A stretch of 64,000 bases of DNA from Craspedostauros australis. Lineage: Eukaryota; Bacillariophyta; Bacillariophyceae; Mastogloiales; Achnanthaceae. The translations under genes and the position numbers were made by a program. Position 1 is the first letter of the stretch; the number at the start of each line of letters is the position of its first letter. The notes below the pieces were generated by a model. That model had not been told where the DNA came from. It saw only the letters and a list, made by a program, of their open reading frames with translations, and did not search any database. Below, one piece after another: positions 53,016-63,374 of this stretch. The stretch is taken from NCBI GenBank assembly GCA_026770025.1, contig JAMXDE010000025.1:806001-870000 (forward strand), read 5' to 3'.

Positions 53016-54126
53016 CGAAGTATAGTAAAACAAAAATTCAGTGGCTCTCAACGATAGCACTAGTAAACGATGGTACTGATTTAGTTTTCACGTTGGCCGC
53101 GGTAGGACAAACGCGTTCAAAAATTAACACGGTGTCGAGATATACGATATAATAGCGAATTATCTCTGGGTAATGAAGGGATAGAGTGTGCATGTGGAGG
53201 GAAGGCAGTGTGTGCTGATTGAGACATGGACGAAGCTCAACGTCCCCGGGCATGAACGGCAGCAGAACCGAGAACAAGGCAGTGTAAAAGTCAAGGCGGG
53301 GGTGAAGATCTGGATTACCCACCAACCCACAACTCTGGATTTCGACCACTGATCCACAGCCCAGATGAAGCATCATCATCACCATGCCTACTGCTACCGG
53401 GCAATCCTCAACATCTCTTCGCACCCAACCGCCTTGCCCACGCGAAATGTGAGTCTGTCGATCAAGGGCACGACTGGACAGCAAGCTGAAGCACGACTGG
53501 TGATTCCCAACACACTTTGCCCTTCTGCGTCCGCATGCCTTTTGTTTCTAGTCGTAGACTAGTGCGAAAAATATAAACTTTTTAACTATAAGGTCCAGGC
53601 ATCTAATATTTCACCCATATACCCTCCACAACATAATAGGATGAACCATGTCTTCGAATTAAAAATCGGCAGGAATGTACTATCGTATCCTGAATGGGGT
53701 CGTACAGCCAAGGAGGGGAACTCACGATAAGACTCGTTCCGCAGTGAGTTGCGACATTTATGATTCTTTTCGACGGTTGTGAGACGTTTGGGCGTATATC
53801 ACACCAATGACATCCCCCAGATTTATGATGTTGTGTCTTGTCCGTTTGTCAAGACAAAACGAGACGGCACCCACGATGCTCCAAGTCAATGAAGCAGAAA
53901 CAGTCACACAACAACAGACATACTTGTCAGATATCAAACAGACAGACGTGGGACTAGATTGACTGTCATTCAAATCCACGTTTGTGATTGACTCAGCAGA
54001 GCAACTTTATTGGTTCAGATATGAGGTCCGATACATCGTCTGTACTACCACCCACAAGCGCACCGACAATCCGCCCATCAATGGCAGCGCCAAACCCAAA
54101 TCCCACAAGTGTTTAGTTGCGTACGT
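53016..54126. other. right end of the second piggyBac-like element and intergenic DNA
   Basis: 53016-53659 is non-coding DNA internal to the transposon; 53660-53706 is its right inverted end. 53707-54126 contains no recognised gene. Confidence 0.4.
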
Positions 54127-54135
54127 AGATACTTG

Positions 54136-54490
54136 TTAAAATAGCGCGCTGCGGAATCGAACCACGGAGCCAGTCCACGCCCTGCATGAACACAAGAAAT
54201 TAACGCTTATAACCCATGTCGCGACACCCTCCCTAATTCTTGGATTCATGCCCTTGAGCCCCCCTATCATGAGGACCCCCCACACTCTATTTTTATACTG
54301 CCGCTGTAGGCAGTCGGCAAGTTTCGGGTGTTTCTGTGTGTTTTTTGTAGCAGGGGTGGGTACCAGCCGACGGAATCGAACCTTAGGCCACGCTACCATG
54401 TTAAAATAGCGCGCTGCGGAATCGAACCACGGAGCCAGTCCACGCCCTGCATGAACACAAGAAATTAACGCTTATAACCCATGTCGCGAC
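54136..54490 (-). mobile_element. SINE-like, tRNA-related dimeric element
   Basis: 355 bp bounded by a 9-bp target duplication AGATACTTG (54127-54135 and 54491-54499). Two identical about 91-bp monomers (54136-54226 and 54401-54491) flank a 174-bp middle part. On the minus strand each monomer contains GGTTCGATTCC, a perfect RNA polymerase III box B / tRNA T-loop, and ends in a TTTT run; the middle part has a third box B (54372-54382). A convincing box A and a full tRNA cloverleaf could not be drawn. The dimer plus target duplication fits a SINE; a terminal-repeat mini-retrotransposon is the alternative, but 9 bp is long for that. Confidence 0.7.
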
Positions 54491-54499
54491 AGATACTTG

Positions 54500-55816
54500 C
54501 ATCGTACGAGCTGAAAGAACATTGACGCATGCGGACTGCCATACCAGGACAGAATACTCTTTCTGTGTAGTCGTACGATTGTGGTGGATAGAGAGGTAGA
54601 GAGAACAGAGTATCAGTACCATGTGCACACATTTCAGATCGGCAGCGTGTGCGAACACAACAGAACCATGAAAGAACACCAGAGAGCAAATGTCAACGGC
54701 TTCAGCTTGAGTCAAGCACTTGCCATCCACAGACGTCACTCGTCTGCGTTGCATAGGCGAGTGTACCTGTGTACGTAGTCGTGGATCGCACGAGGATGAT
54801 GCCGATCGACATCTTCGCCAAAGCAGTTCGTGTGGGATGTGATGTCTGGCTCGATGAGCTTCATGTTGTAGCCGTCGAAGTCAGCAGCTGCCGTTTCCGC
54901 TCTTCACCAGAATCATCCGTTCTTGATGGTCGTGGAGGACATCATGCACTTATCACATTGCAGAATCCCCAAGAATGGTTGTCAAATGCGAATCAATCAT
55001 GGGCGACGACGAGGGAACGCGACAGCGCACAGGCACGAGTACGGATAGCTACTGATTGCTGCGCATCTGCATCGAATGAGTATGCTGGACAACAAGTCCG
55101 TAACACCAGAGCCGAGCAAAAGTGCCAGCTGCTTGTGTGCCCAGTGCATTAGCGTTGGTCTCCTTGAACTTCTCCCGCGCTTCGCGGATCTGCCGACGTC
55201 TATCTTGTCGCGCGCGCCATCGCGCATCACCATCCGACATCTCTCCCTCCCGTTACTTCTCCATCACTTTCTTCTCCACGCAGACCCAGCGAGGCGTTCA
55301 ATCGTTGAAACGTCGACCCACTCCTCGGTTTCCATCATTATTCTCGATACACTCTTCCATACGAGCGTCATATCCATCGCCGCCCATCACCACCCACTGG
55401 CAAGCGTAAGTGTGACAGATCTTGAACAGGCGTCCATCATGACATGCCGATGATGCCGACCACATGTGCGCGTGCTCACAGATTCTGGTTGGCAGCTACT
55501 GTCTGCATCCGTCGAGTGTTGTGTCGGCTGTCCACTCGTGCTTGGCTTTGGTGTTGATGATTGGTCTGGCATGCAAGGTGGAGCCAACGTGTTGCTCAAC
55601 TTGCCTGTGCGGATAGCTCTGAGCTTCTGTTGAAGGGAATGGTGGCTTGGTGATGCTGTTGGTTCCCTGAGCTGTTAGCTGCTTGTTCACGAATTGTGTA
55701 CTCGTATGTGGCGCATGTGGCATCCGATCACACAAGAACGTTTGCGCTCACATAGCGGCAGTAGCGCTCCCTCTCTCTCTCTCACACACACACACTCTCT
55801 CTCTCTCACACACACA

Positions 55817-55860
<44 letters not shown>

Positions 55861-56055
55861 CGTCTGACGTGGTCGGTTTCTGACGATCATCCGTCGAGGC
55901 CTCTGTTCCACTCTTGACTTCAGCCATTTCCAGCCAGACAGAAGTCCTCACATACCCGGACGTGGAGAACGAGCATTCATACCAATACCACGCCGACATA
56001 TCCCAAGCTTGCATCGAATTTCGATCCAACACAACCGACTCAGCAAGAAGAAGTC
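54500..56055. other. gene-poor region
   Basis: No gene recognised. Short frames on both strands lack motifs. Ends with a compound microsatellite. Confidence 0.45.
55771..55859. repeat. compound (CT)n/(CA)n microsatellite
   Basis: Alternating blocks of CT and CA dinucleotides: (CT)n(CA)n twice, then about 22 CT units. Confidence 0.95.
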
Positions 56056-57465
56056 ATGACCCGTCTCATCCAAGCTGACCGCCAAGATAACGATGGCCGG
56101 CGCAATTCTGGCATCCCTCAAGGTCAATCGTTGCGACGACCAAACTATCCGTCTGACCAAGATCGGCAGCGATCATTCAGGACGGCATTAACGTCAGTGG
56201 ATGACCGCCATCGTCACATTGATCTGAGCCACGGCGACAACATGTCGGCGTCGTCGTTGCCACCGCCATTGCCAATGGCAACAAACGCGCTCGGGACCGC
56301 ACCTGCAACTTTGGCCATTTCTACGAATGGGAATATGACACTCCATGAAGTTCTTGGTCACCCATCTTCGGCCGCAGCCTTCATCCGAACAGGATGTCAC
56401 CCCATTGGAAACCGCCATATCAGCGGCGACAGTGCTCATGGTGTTTCTCCGGGAACCACCAGCTCTGAGCTCCTTGCCGTCATCGATGCGGTGCTCGATT
56501 TGGTTCAAGAAGATGATAACCATGGTGCACGGTCTTCTCGCGCAGTCGACGGCATTTGTCCAATCGAACAACTGGGTAATCCGCACTGAGGTCGGGCTGC
56601 CGCACGACTTCGACACTACCTGCGAACCAGCAGGCCTGAGCTTGACTGGTATCCTGGAGATACCTGCACCTCATTTTTCGTGACCAATAGCTATTGATAA
56701 ATTGTGTCTTCGTAGTATCACGTTCATGGTGAACTTCAGCCAGCTTACAGATTCTCGGCCACTGGCGACGAATCATGGTGACATGCCTCAAGTATCAACG
56801 TGCGCGGGTCAATGCTTGCTCGGGATGGCTATACTCGATCTGAACGCTCGATCGTCCCATGATCTGTGCCAGGCTCCTCGCGCAACTGCAACTGGGAGTT
56901 GAACAGAGGTCGGTGTGACCAGGGCGGATGCGTGCATGGGTGGAACAGCGTAGATGCATTGCCGATCCAGCACCTCACTGTTCGGAATGGTCGATCGGTG
57001 CATCGAATATCGGGTGCCTCTCTGATGCGGTAGATACACGAGGTTGCATTTTGCAATGTGGCGGTTCGGCAGATCTCCTGGCTTCAGCCCTGATGAATTG
57101 TGTCGTTGTGGATTTTGACATTCGTGAGAGTAATGGATATGCAGCCTCGCCGTTCAACAGTACAAGTTGCCACATGTTCATTCCTGCCCTTGGACTCCGC
57201 TGCCAAGCTCTGATGACACAACCACTCAGTGTGCGTTCTATGGCTTGCATCACACCAGATGCTTGCTCCTCTCTGTGCTTGGCGAGAGAGTTTTGGCCTC
57301 TTTTGTTTCTCGATTTGCGATTTGTCTTGTGCCATCGCGATTGCTGTATCCTTTGTGCAGAATATTGATGAGCTGAGTGCACTGACAGGAACAACGCACG
57401 ATGAAATACTCGGTACATTTCCTTTGGCAACAGTAGGTGACGTCGATAATGAATCAGACTAATAC
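56056..57465 (+). pseudogene. possible decayed gene with hydrophobic segments
   Basis: An ATG frame 56056-56589 (177 codons) ends with a helix-like ELLAVIDAVLDLVQEDDN and resembles the C-terminus of the His/Gln-rich protein at 17972-18514. Protein-like pieces in other + frames include ETAISAATVLMVFLREPPAL (about 56402-56461) and, near the end, ELSALTGTTHDEILGTFPLA (about 57370-57430) before a stop at 57460. A frame-shifted relative of the 40001-41237 region is possible (both have LETA followed by a hydrophobic run). Not demonstrated. Confidence 0.25.
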
Positions 57466-57785
57466 GTAGAATAGAATAGATCGTTGGATAGTCTGTCGTG
57501 CACTGACTGCCTTCGATTTTCTGATGTAAGAGCCAACAGGACAGCAGGCCAAAGTATTCCAATGTTGCCTGCCACACCCTATCGCTTCGATAGCTTCGGC
57601 ATTTCCGCATGCACGAAGAGTGGCGCTCTGACTCTGGCAGAATTGTAAGTGCTGAAGACCGTCAAGAGAACATCGTTTTTCTGCAAGGAGTAGAAGACCA
57701 CACCAGCAGCATCGCAAATGATGTGTGCATCACACACTCTCTCTCTATCTATATGTGGAAGAGAGAGATAGTATAATAGAGTAGT

Positions 57786-58539
57786 ATATCCATAATGAGG
57801 GTTTTCATGTCTGTGGAGACAAACTCTACGTAGCTTGTCTCCACAGGCAAATTGAAGTCTCAATTTGCCTCCACAGGCAAATCGACCCCCATTTGCCTGT
57901 GGAGACAAACGGAAGGTCGCCGAAAATGGCGACGTACTACTTAAGTCCCACATTCCTCCACGATGTCCCGTGTTGCAGAAAAAAAAACCCGATTTCGGTC
58001 CGAAACCCGAAAGTGGGTTGTTTTTTTTTCTGACTCCTTCGAGTAACTCATTTATTTGGCGATTTCAAAAAAAAAAACGTCGCGATGCAGCACGGCGTCA
58101 TTGGTCATGTCTCAGGGGTTCCTTTCCGTGCGCCTGTCTTGCTTTTCTGACGTCATGGGATCTAAGGTAATGAGCTTTTACTTTTTGATTTTGATGTCAT
58201 CCACCACGCTCCTGACAACAACACCAAAATCCTGGCAACGGTGTAACACAACAAGGAGGGTGGAGCACGACGCATGATCATTGTTTGTTCAATTCCCACA
58301 ACTGCAACGATTATTATAAATTTAAGACATGAGGCATGTCGTGAGTCGACCTGGCCAGCGAAAAAGGGTTTGAAAAAAAACGGCTTCTCGTAAAGCGTAT
58401 TTGGGCTAGTCCGTTGAGTCGCAGTTTGTCTGTGGAGACAAATGGACCCCAATTTGCCTGTGGAGACAAATTGCACCTCCAATTTGCCTGGGGAGACAAG
58501 CCACGTAGGCCAGTACCAGGCCGAAATCATTATGGATAT
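57786..58539. mobile_element. transposon B (empty homologue of transposon A)
   Basis: 754 bp with 13-bp perfect outer inverted ends ATATCCATAATGA (57786-57798 and, reversed, 58527-58539) and an inner inverted block CTACGT(A/G)GCTTGTCTCC(A/C)CAGGCAAATTG. Seven copies of an imperfect palindrome TTTG(C/T)CTGTGGAGACAAA or its reverse-like form lie at 57808-57823, 57835-57853, 57863-57882, 57891-57909, 58425-58443, 58452-58471 and 58482-58500, exactly where element A has its own different motif. The core aligns to A at about 94% by eye. Around 57824 it has a single CTAC where A carries the piggyBac-like insertion. No transposase; non-autonomous. Confidence 0.88.
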
Positions 58540-60475
58540 TCGCCCTGTGGCCAAGAATGTTGGTGTGTCACGTCGCGTCGTAGCAACTCGCAACAAAACA
58601 TGAAAATGTGAGGCGCCGCAACCCAAGATCCAAATAGCTGACCACGTCACATCGCTCAAAACATCCCATGTTCCTCTGCGCGCGTGGGAGGTCCCGCCGA
58701 ACACGGCGCAATAATTAAAACTGTGGACGTCATGTCTCGTAGTCCCACGTCATTTATGGACAATGATTGAAGGACAGAACGGAACAAAGAGAAATTGAAA
58801 CGGGAAAAGGGATGGACTTTGCCAGAAAACAACAGCCAACCTCGACATCCTCTCGGCATGATCTCGCCACATCATGCCAAACAGCCTGGTCTTTCACTCG
58901 GGGAGAGAGAGCATTACTCGTGCGATCACGCCCTCTCATTTCGATTGAGTCGCAGCACTCGAGTACGGTACCATACTCCGGGGTACACTTCACCAGTTCA
59001 AACAAAATGTGTGTCTGCTTCACTGGCTCACACTCTGAAATTCTGCCACTGAACGCGAGTGGATGTGGACGCTGCGATCGCACCAACAGCTGCTCACAAA
59101 ATGGAATCGGCGATCAGGACCATTTCGAGCTACGAGTAGTCGTACACTTATGCTCCAAACAGAAGAGTATCCAACTCACTTCCAGCGCAATGGCCTGCGC
59201 TGTCCGCCGACTTCTATTTTTATCTGATATCTGCTCTGCACGAGTGGAGAGACAGGCATCAAGCTCTCAGCGTTCCAGGATGCGCCTGGGGTATGGAGCA
59301 CCAACCACCCATGTAACCTGCGTGCGTCTTGCTACATCATAGCTCGATCCGGTCAGAAATGGTGTTACGGAGAGAATCAAAAGGAGATTTCTTGCGTTTC
59401 GTGATATCGCTCGATAGCCAACTGGGGGCGCACTTGCTCGCCAAGTAAACACTATTTTAGGAGCATCGTTTCAGACAGAGATCTCGTCGAAACTTTTCGA
59501 AAGCTGGTGCTCTCGTGCACTCGTTTCGGCTCTTGTTGCCAGCGATCGTCGCGGATGAGCGACTTCCATCTGTTGGAAGGCGAGAGACTTCAGCTTGAGA
59601 TTGGGAGAAGGATCTGGGACTTGCGAGCAGCGTTGAACAAAACCAGCCGTGGAGTGGAACCGGAATGGTCTTGTGATCACGTGCCGTCAATGATCCCGTA
59701 TGGAATACGAGGCTTGTGCAACCGTCTCATCAGCATCAGCATCAGCGCCATCGCGTGGGGATGAGTGAGTGGTCTTGGTGCTGCCACGGTACCGGCGCCG
59801 GCGCCGCCATCTCTATCAAATTGAGGAGTATCAGTATTAGAACGCTCGCCATTTGCTCCGCTTGACAGCGTCGGACGCACGCCCATGGAACGCCACCACC
59901 AAGATCTGCCAACGGCAGAACAGCCTCATCAATTCAGCGATATCGATAATCGAGGGTGGACAAGCAATCACGTCATGCGACCTGTGCATATCGCAACAGG
60001 AACATGCAGTTGAATCCACTGCGCACCATGCAGAAGCAGGCTAAGATGAAGATGTGGGGATGTGAAGATGTGAAAATGTGAGGGTGTGCAAGCGGTGTCG
60101 TGACAGTTTGCGACAAATCGGAGAGTCAGCCGACTCGATTGATCGCTGGGAGAAAACAGTCATTTCAAGATGACTCAGTCATGGATACGCCAAGGAAGCT
60201 CATGATGCCGCGAAACCCAAACGGCGCCAACGCAGTTGCCCAACGGGATGCACAGGCAGAAACAGGAGAACACAAAAGATAGTAAGACGGGTCGACCATT
60301 GATGCAAGTGGACACAAGAGAGAGAGAGCGCAAGAGGCATCATCAACAACAGGTTCCATCTCAAAAGGTCGCCAAGTGCAGAGTCAGCGACACATCGACG
60401 AAGTCAGCCAAGGCAACCAAGGCAGTAGAGCACGCAAGCAAGCAGTAATTCTGCAAAACAAGAGCACGGACAACA
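58540..60475. other. gene-poor region
   Basis: No intact gene recognised. A frame at 58767-59342 (+) is open for 191 codons but has ordinary shadow-like composition and no motif. Small repeats: (ATCAGC)n near 59733, GATGTGAAGATGTG near 60045-60085. Confidence 0.4.
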
Positions 60476-60799
60476 ATGAGTGACAAGAACGCAGAAATCG
60501 AGGCCGACCCCCGCAAGCTGGCGGAGGAAGACGCGCGCAAGAAGGCTGGCGAAGTGAAGCAGTGGCAGCAAGCGGAGGCTGGCAAGCGGGAGCAGGCTGA
60601 GGTGGACGCGCGTCACAAGCATTCGATGGAGACGGAACGCCGCGCAGCCGAGGCCGTGAAGAGAGACTACGCCGAGAAGGATGCCCGGCGGAAGGCCGAC
60701 GACGAGGGTGCAAGACTTCAGACGGAAGAGGAGTCACGGAACCAAGCCAGCGCCGATGCTGTCGCCGAAGTTGAAGCGACGGTGATGAAGCAGGGATGA
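60476..60799 (+). CDS. small Ala/Glu/Lys-rich helical protein
   Basis: 107 residues, ATG in the context ACAACAATGAG. Composed almost wholly of Ala, Glu, Lys, Arg, Asp and Gln in a pattern expected for one long charged helix or coiled coil (for example AEEDARKKAGEVKQWQQAEA), similar in composition to TolA-like linkers. No signal peptide or membrane segment. Composition and a clean frame suggest a real gene, but function is unknown and low-complexity chance similarity is possible. Confidence 0.5.
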   Translation: MSDKNAEIEADPRKLAEEDARKKAGEVKQWQQAEAGKREQAEVDARHKHSMETERRAAEAVKRDYAEKDARRKADDEGARLQTEEESRNQASADAVAEVEATVMKQG

Positions 60800-61901
60800 T
60801 ATGGTGATGTAATTGGGAGTGAGCCGGAGAACGAGAAAGGGAAATGAAGTCATGGAGGGATGGATGGAGGGAGGGAGGAAGGACGGAAGGATGGACGGGC
60901 GTATCCGAAAAATGACGCGATGAGAATGGCTTCGTTTCATGCCCGGGGTGTTTGCTCAGCGGGCGAGAACACAAGTGGTCTCTTTGATCTGCAATGGGCA
61001 ACAGAGATTCCGTATCTTCGTGCCTGCGTTTGCGTGGGAGGTCGGTCTGGAGAGAGAGAGAGAGAGAGGCAGCAAAGGTTGGCCTTTATTTCGTTTCTTT
61101 TGAGACAGATGGGTACCTACTCGAACGCATCAACCACACGTGCAAGTTGGCAGTGAAGCTATGAACGACCATGCGAGTGCTTTCATCCAAGTTGAGACCA
61201 GCCAAACGAAATGCAATCCTCAGACAAGCATATGAGAGATCTTGGCGCGCAAATGTGTCGAGTAAAATGCTCGGAGTAGATGCTCTGCGAGAAGAAATCA
61301 AAGCGCCAACTCTCTGATGTTTCATCGACTCATCGATTTCATTGATTGTGTTCTATTGTACCATGAACATGCCTGTGCCGCTTTCGCAACACGCATTTGA
61401 CCATCGTGATGCTGTATGCTGTGGTTTGTCGCAGACTCTCGTTTCTGTCTTGTCTCGCCACTCGCATGTGATCTCTAGATTGGTCCGATCTTCTCTACTT
61501 TCACGGCGGTTTGTGAGTCACGCAATGACGTGACTCACATCAACCATCAGAAGTTACGAACTCTCATCTCTTTTTGGTTGTGATGTGCGTACACTGACAC
61601 CTTGCAGTGATGCCAACGTGATGTTGGTGCGCCAGCACACAGCAGAGAACATTGGAACATGGAAGGCACGACGCGCACAGCATGGCTGTCGCCATCACAA
61701 CAACCCAGGCCCATTCATTTCATGAAGGACCATGGCACCTTGTGTTCATGTGTCTTGAAGTTTGGAACATTACAACTCCTTCCTTGTGCAGAGAGGCAGG
61801 CACTGCGCTCTTCCGATCTAACCTCGGCACAACGACACACACCAGCAGAGGCGAAGGACAGAGGTCTGGGGTTCCAGAAACACCGCCAGTCTGAACACAG
61901 C
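60800..61901. other. upstream region of the K+ channel gene
   Basis: GA-rich microsatellites at 60855-60900 (GGAGGGAGGAAGGA-like) and (GA)n at 61048-61064. No gene seen. The channel frame is open from an earlier ATG at 61659, discussed with that gene. Confidence 0.4.
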
Positions 61902-63374
61902 ATGCTGATGCTTGCCGTGCTGCAACTGATGCTGACGGCCTACTTTGGTTCCATTCTCTGCGTCCAAGCCTTTCCAACCACTCCAGTGCCTCAGTTTGGA
62001 CTTGCGGCAACGTCGGCGGCGAGCGAGCATCGGCAGGCACACAGAACGTGGCTTCTGCTGTCGCAATCCGACGAGGATACAAGATCCTCCCCAACAGCAA
62101 CGACGAAAGTGACAACAACGGCGACAACAACAACGAACGAACCGGCCACCATCGTCGATTGGGATGATGATTTCGATACCAACACAGACTTCGATGAGAC
62201 ATTCTCGGACGATGGATCGTCCTCATCCATGGTCTGCGCCGTCGATCTCGAAGACCTCACCACGCCGTACATGAGTTCGTTGGAAAGCGAGTCGACCTTC
62301 ATCGATTACGGTCCCGATGGCTTCGTCGTCCCGGCCGGACCCGTCGGACAGTTCAAGGAGCGCGTCGGCAATCTGTTGGAACTGGAACCGCGCTACGAAG
62401 TCGCAATCTCTGCCTCCATCTTGTTATCGAGCTTCCTGGCCGCGTTGTCGACGATCGATGATGAAGCATGGTCGGCACCGATGATCACCATGACGATCCG
62501 CGGAGTGATGGGCGTCGTTCTGGCCGTGGACTTCTTGGGGCGGTGGTTCTCGTCAAGCCAAGAGACTTGGCGATTCGTGCTGTCCCCGCAGTTCGTTCTG
62601 GACATGACCGTCGTGGTGCTGCCGTTGTTGGTGCTCCCCATCAACTTGATGGCGGCCGCCATGACGGGGGATCTCGCTACGACGACGACGCCTGCCTGGA
62701 TCACGATGGTGCCGTCGATCCTGTCTCCGGACACGGCGGGTCTGTTCAACTTGCAGCTGCTGCGCATCCTGCGATGGCGACGCGTGTTGAAGGACCCCGC
62801 GACGTTCGCGCACTTCGAAAAGGCCCTGGGCGTGCAATTCCCCATCATCGGACGTGGTATCGATCGTGAGGTCGACGGCATCCCCGATTGGCAGCTGCAG
62901 CTGGCGCGCGTGTTTCTGACCCTGTTCACGCTCGTGTCCGTGGCGACGGGATTGATCTACACCGTCGAGCACTCCATCAATCCCAGCATCAACTCGTACT
63001 TCGACGCTTTGTACTTCGGACTGACAACTGTCACGACGGTGGGGTTTGGCGATATCTCGCCCGTGACGACGAACGGGCGCATCGTCGTGTGCGGCAGCAT
63101 CCTCGTGGGCGGAGCCGTGGTGCCCACGCAGCTCGCGGAACTTGCGGAGGCGCTGATCTCGTCGCGCAATCTGCGCAAGCAGGCGCAAGAAAAGATGCTC
63201 GACGAGGATCCCGCAGAGACATCGCAGTCGTCGCTGGCGTCCGACATGAACAGCAAGAACAATGGAACGCAGCAAGACATGACGCTGCGGACGGATATGC
63301 AATGTCCGCACTGCGGTGTTGTCTTCCATTGGTCGTGTGCCAGGTATTGTTACTCTTGCGGTGAGCGTTTGTAA
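61902..63374 (+). CDS. voltage-gated-type K+ channel subunit, probably plastid-targeted, with C-terminal zinc ribbon
   Basis: 490 residues from ATG 61902; an in-frame ATG at 61659 exists but only 61902 places a signal peptide at the N-terminus (MLMLAVLQLMLTAYFGSILC). The signal peptide ends VQA-F, matching the Ala-Phe cleavage context of diatom plastid presequences, followed by a Ser/Thr-rich transit-like and acidic stretch. Six membrane helices follow: S1 about 165-185, S2 192-217, S3 228-256, S4 with spaced arginines LLRILRWRRVL about 285-296, S5 328-353, then the pore with K+ filter TTVGFGD (378-384) and S6. The C-terminus has CPHC...CYSC, a zinc ribbon (about 467-487). K+ selectivity is clear; thylakoid or envelope location is inferred. 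Confidence 0.88.
   Translation: MLMLAVLQLMLTAYFGSILCVQAFPTTPVPQFGLAATSAASEHRQAHRTWLLLSQSDEDTRSSPTATTKVTTTATTTTNEPATIVDWDDDFDTNTDFDETFSDDGSSSSMVCAVDLEDLTTPYMSSLESESTFIDYGPDGFVVPAGPVGQFKERVGNLLELEPRYEVAISASILLSSFLAALSTIDDEAWSAPMITMTIRGVMGVVLAVDFLGRWFSSSQETWRFVLSPQFVLDMTVVVLPLLVLPINLMAAAMTGDLATTTTPAWITMVPSILSPDTAGLFNLQLLRILRWRRVLKDPATFAHFEKALGVQFPIIGRGIDREVDGIPDWQLQLARVFLTLFTLVSVATGLIYTVEHSINPSINSYFDALYFGLTTVTTVGFGDISPVTTNGRIVVCGSILVGGAVVPTQLAELAEALISSRNLRKQAQEKMLDEDPAETSQSSLASDMNSKNNGTQQDMTLRTDMQCPHCGVVFHWSCARYCYSCGERL

Larger units (their letters stand above)
43651..53706 (+). mobile_element. second, degenerate piggyBac-like transposon (interrupted by copia)
   Basis: Inverted ends: the left begins TGTACGACCCCATTCAGG at 43651 and the right, reversed, begins TGTACGACCCCATTCAGG at 53706; similarity continues for about 45 bp through ATTCCTGCCGATTTTT. 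Without the copia insertion the element would be about 2.9 kb. The right half holds the 3' part of a transposase pseudogene; the left half holds no recognisable transposase sequence. Flanking bases (GTTTG left, GCCAA right) do not form a target duplication, which together with the missing 5' coding part indicates rearrangement. Confidence 0.75.

Noticed and set aside
54136-54490. tRNA gene
   Set aside because: GGTTCGATTCC fits a T-loop, but the T stem has a mismatch and no matching acceptor or D arm could be drawn; treated as SINE-like.
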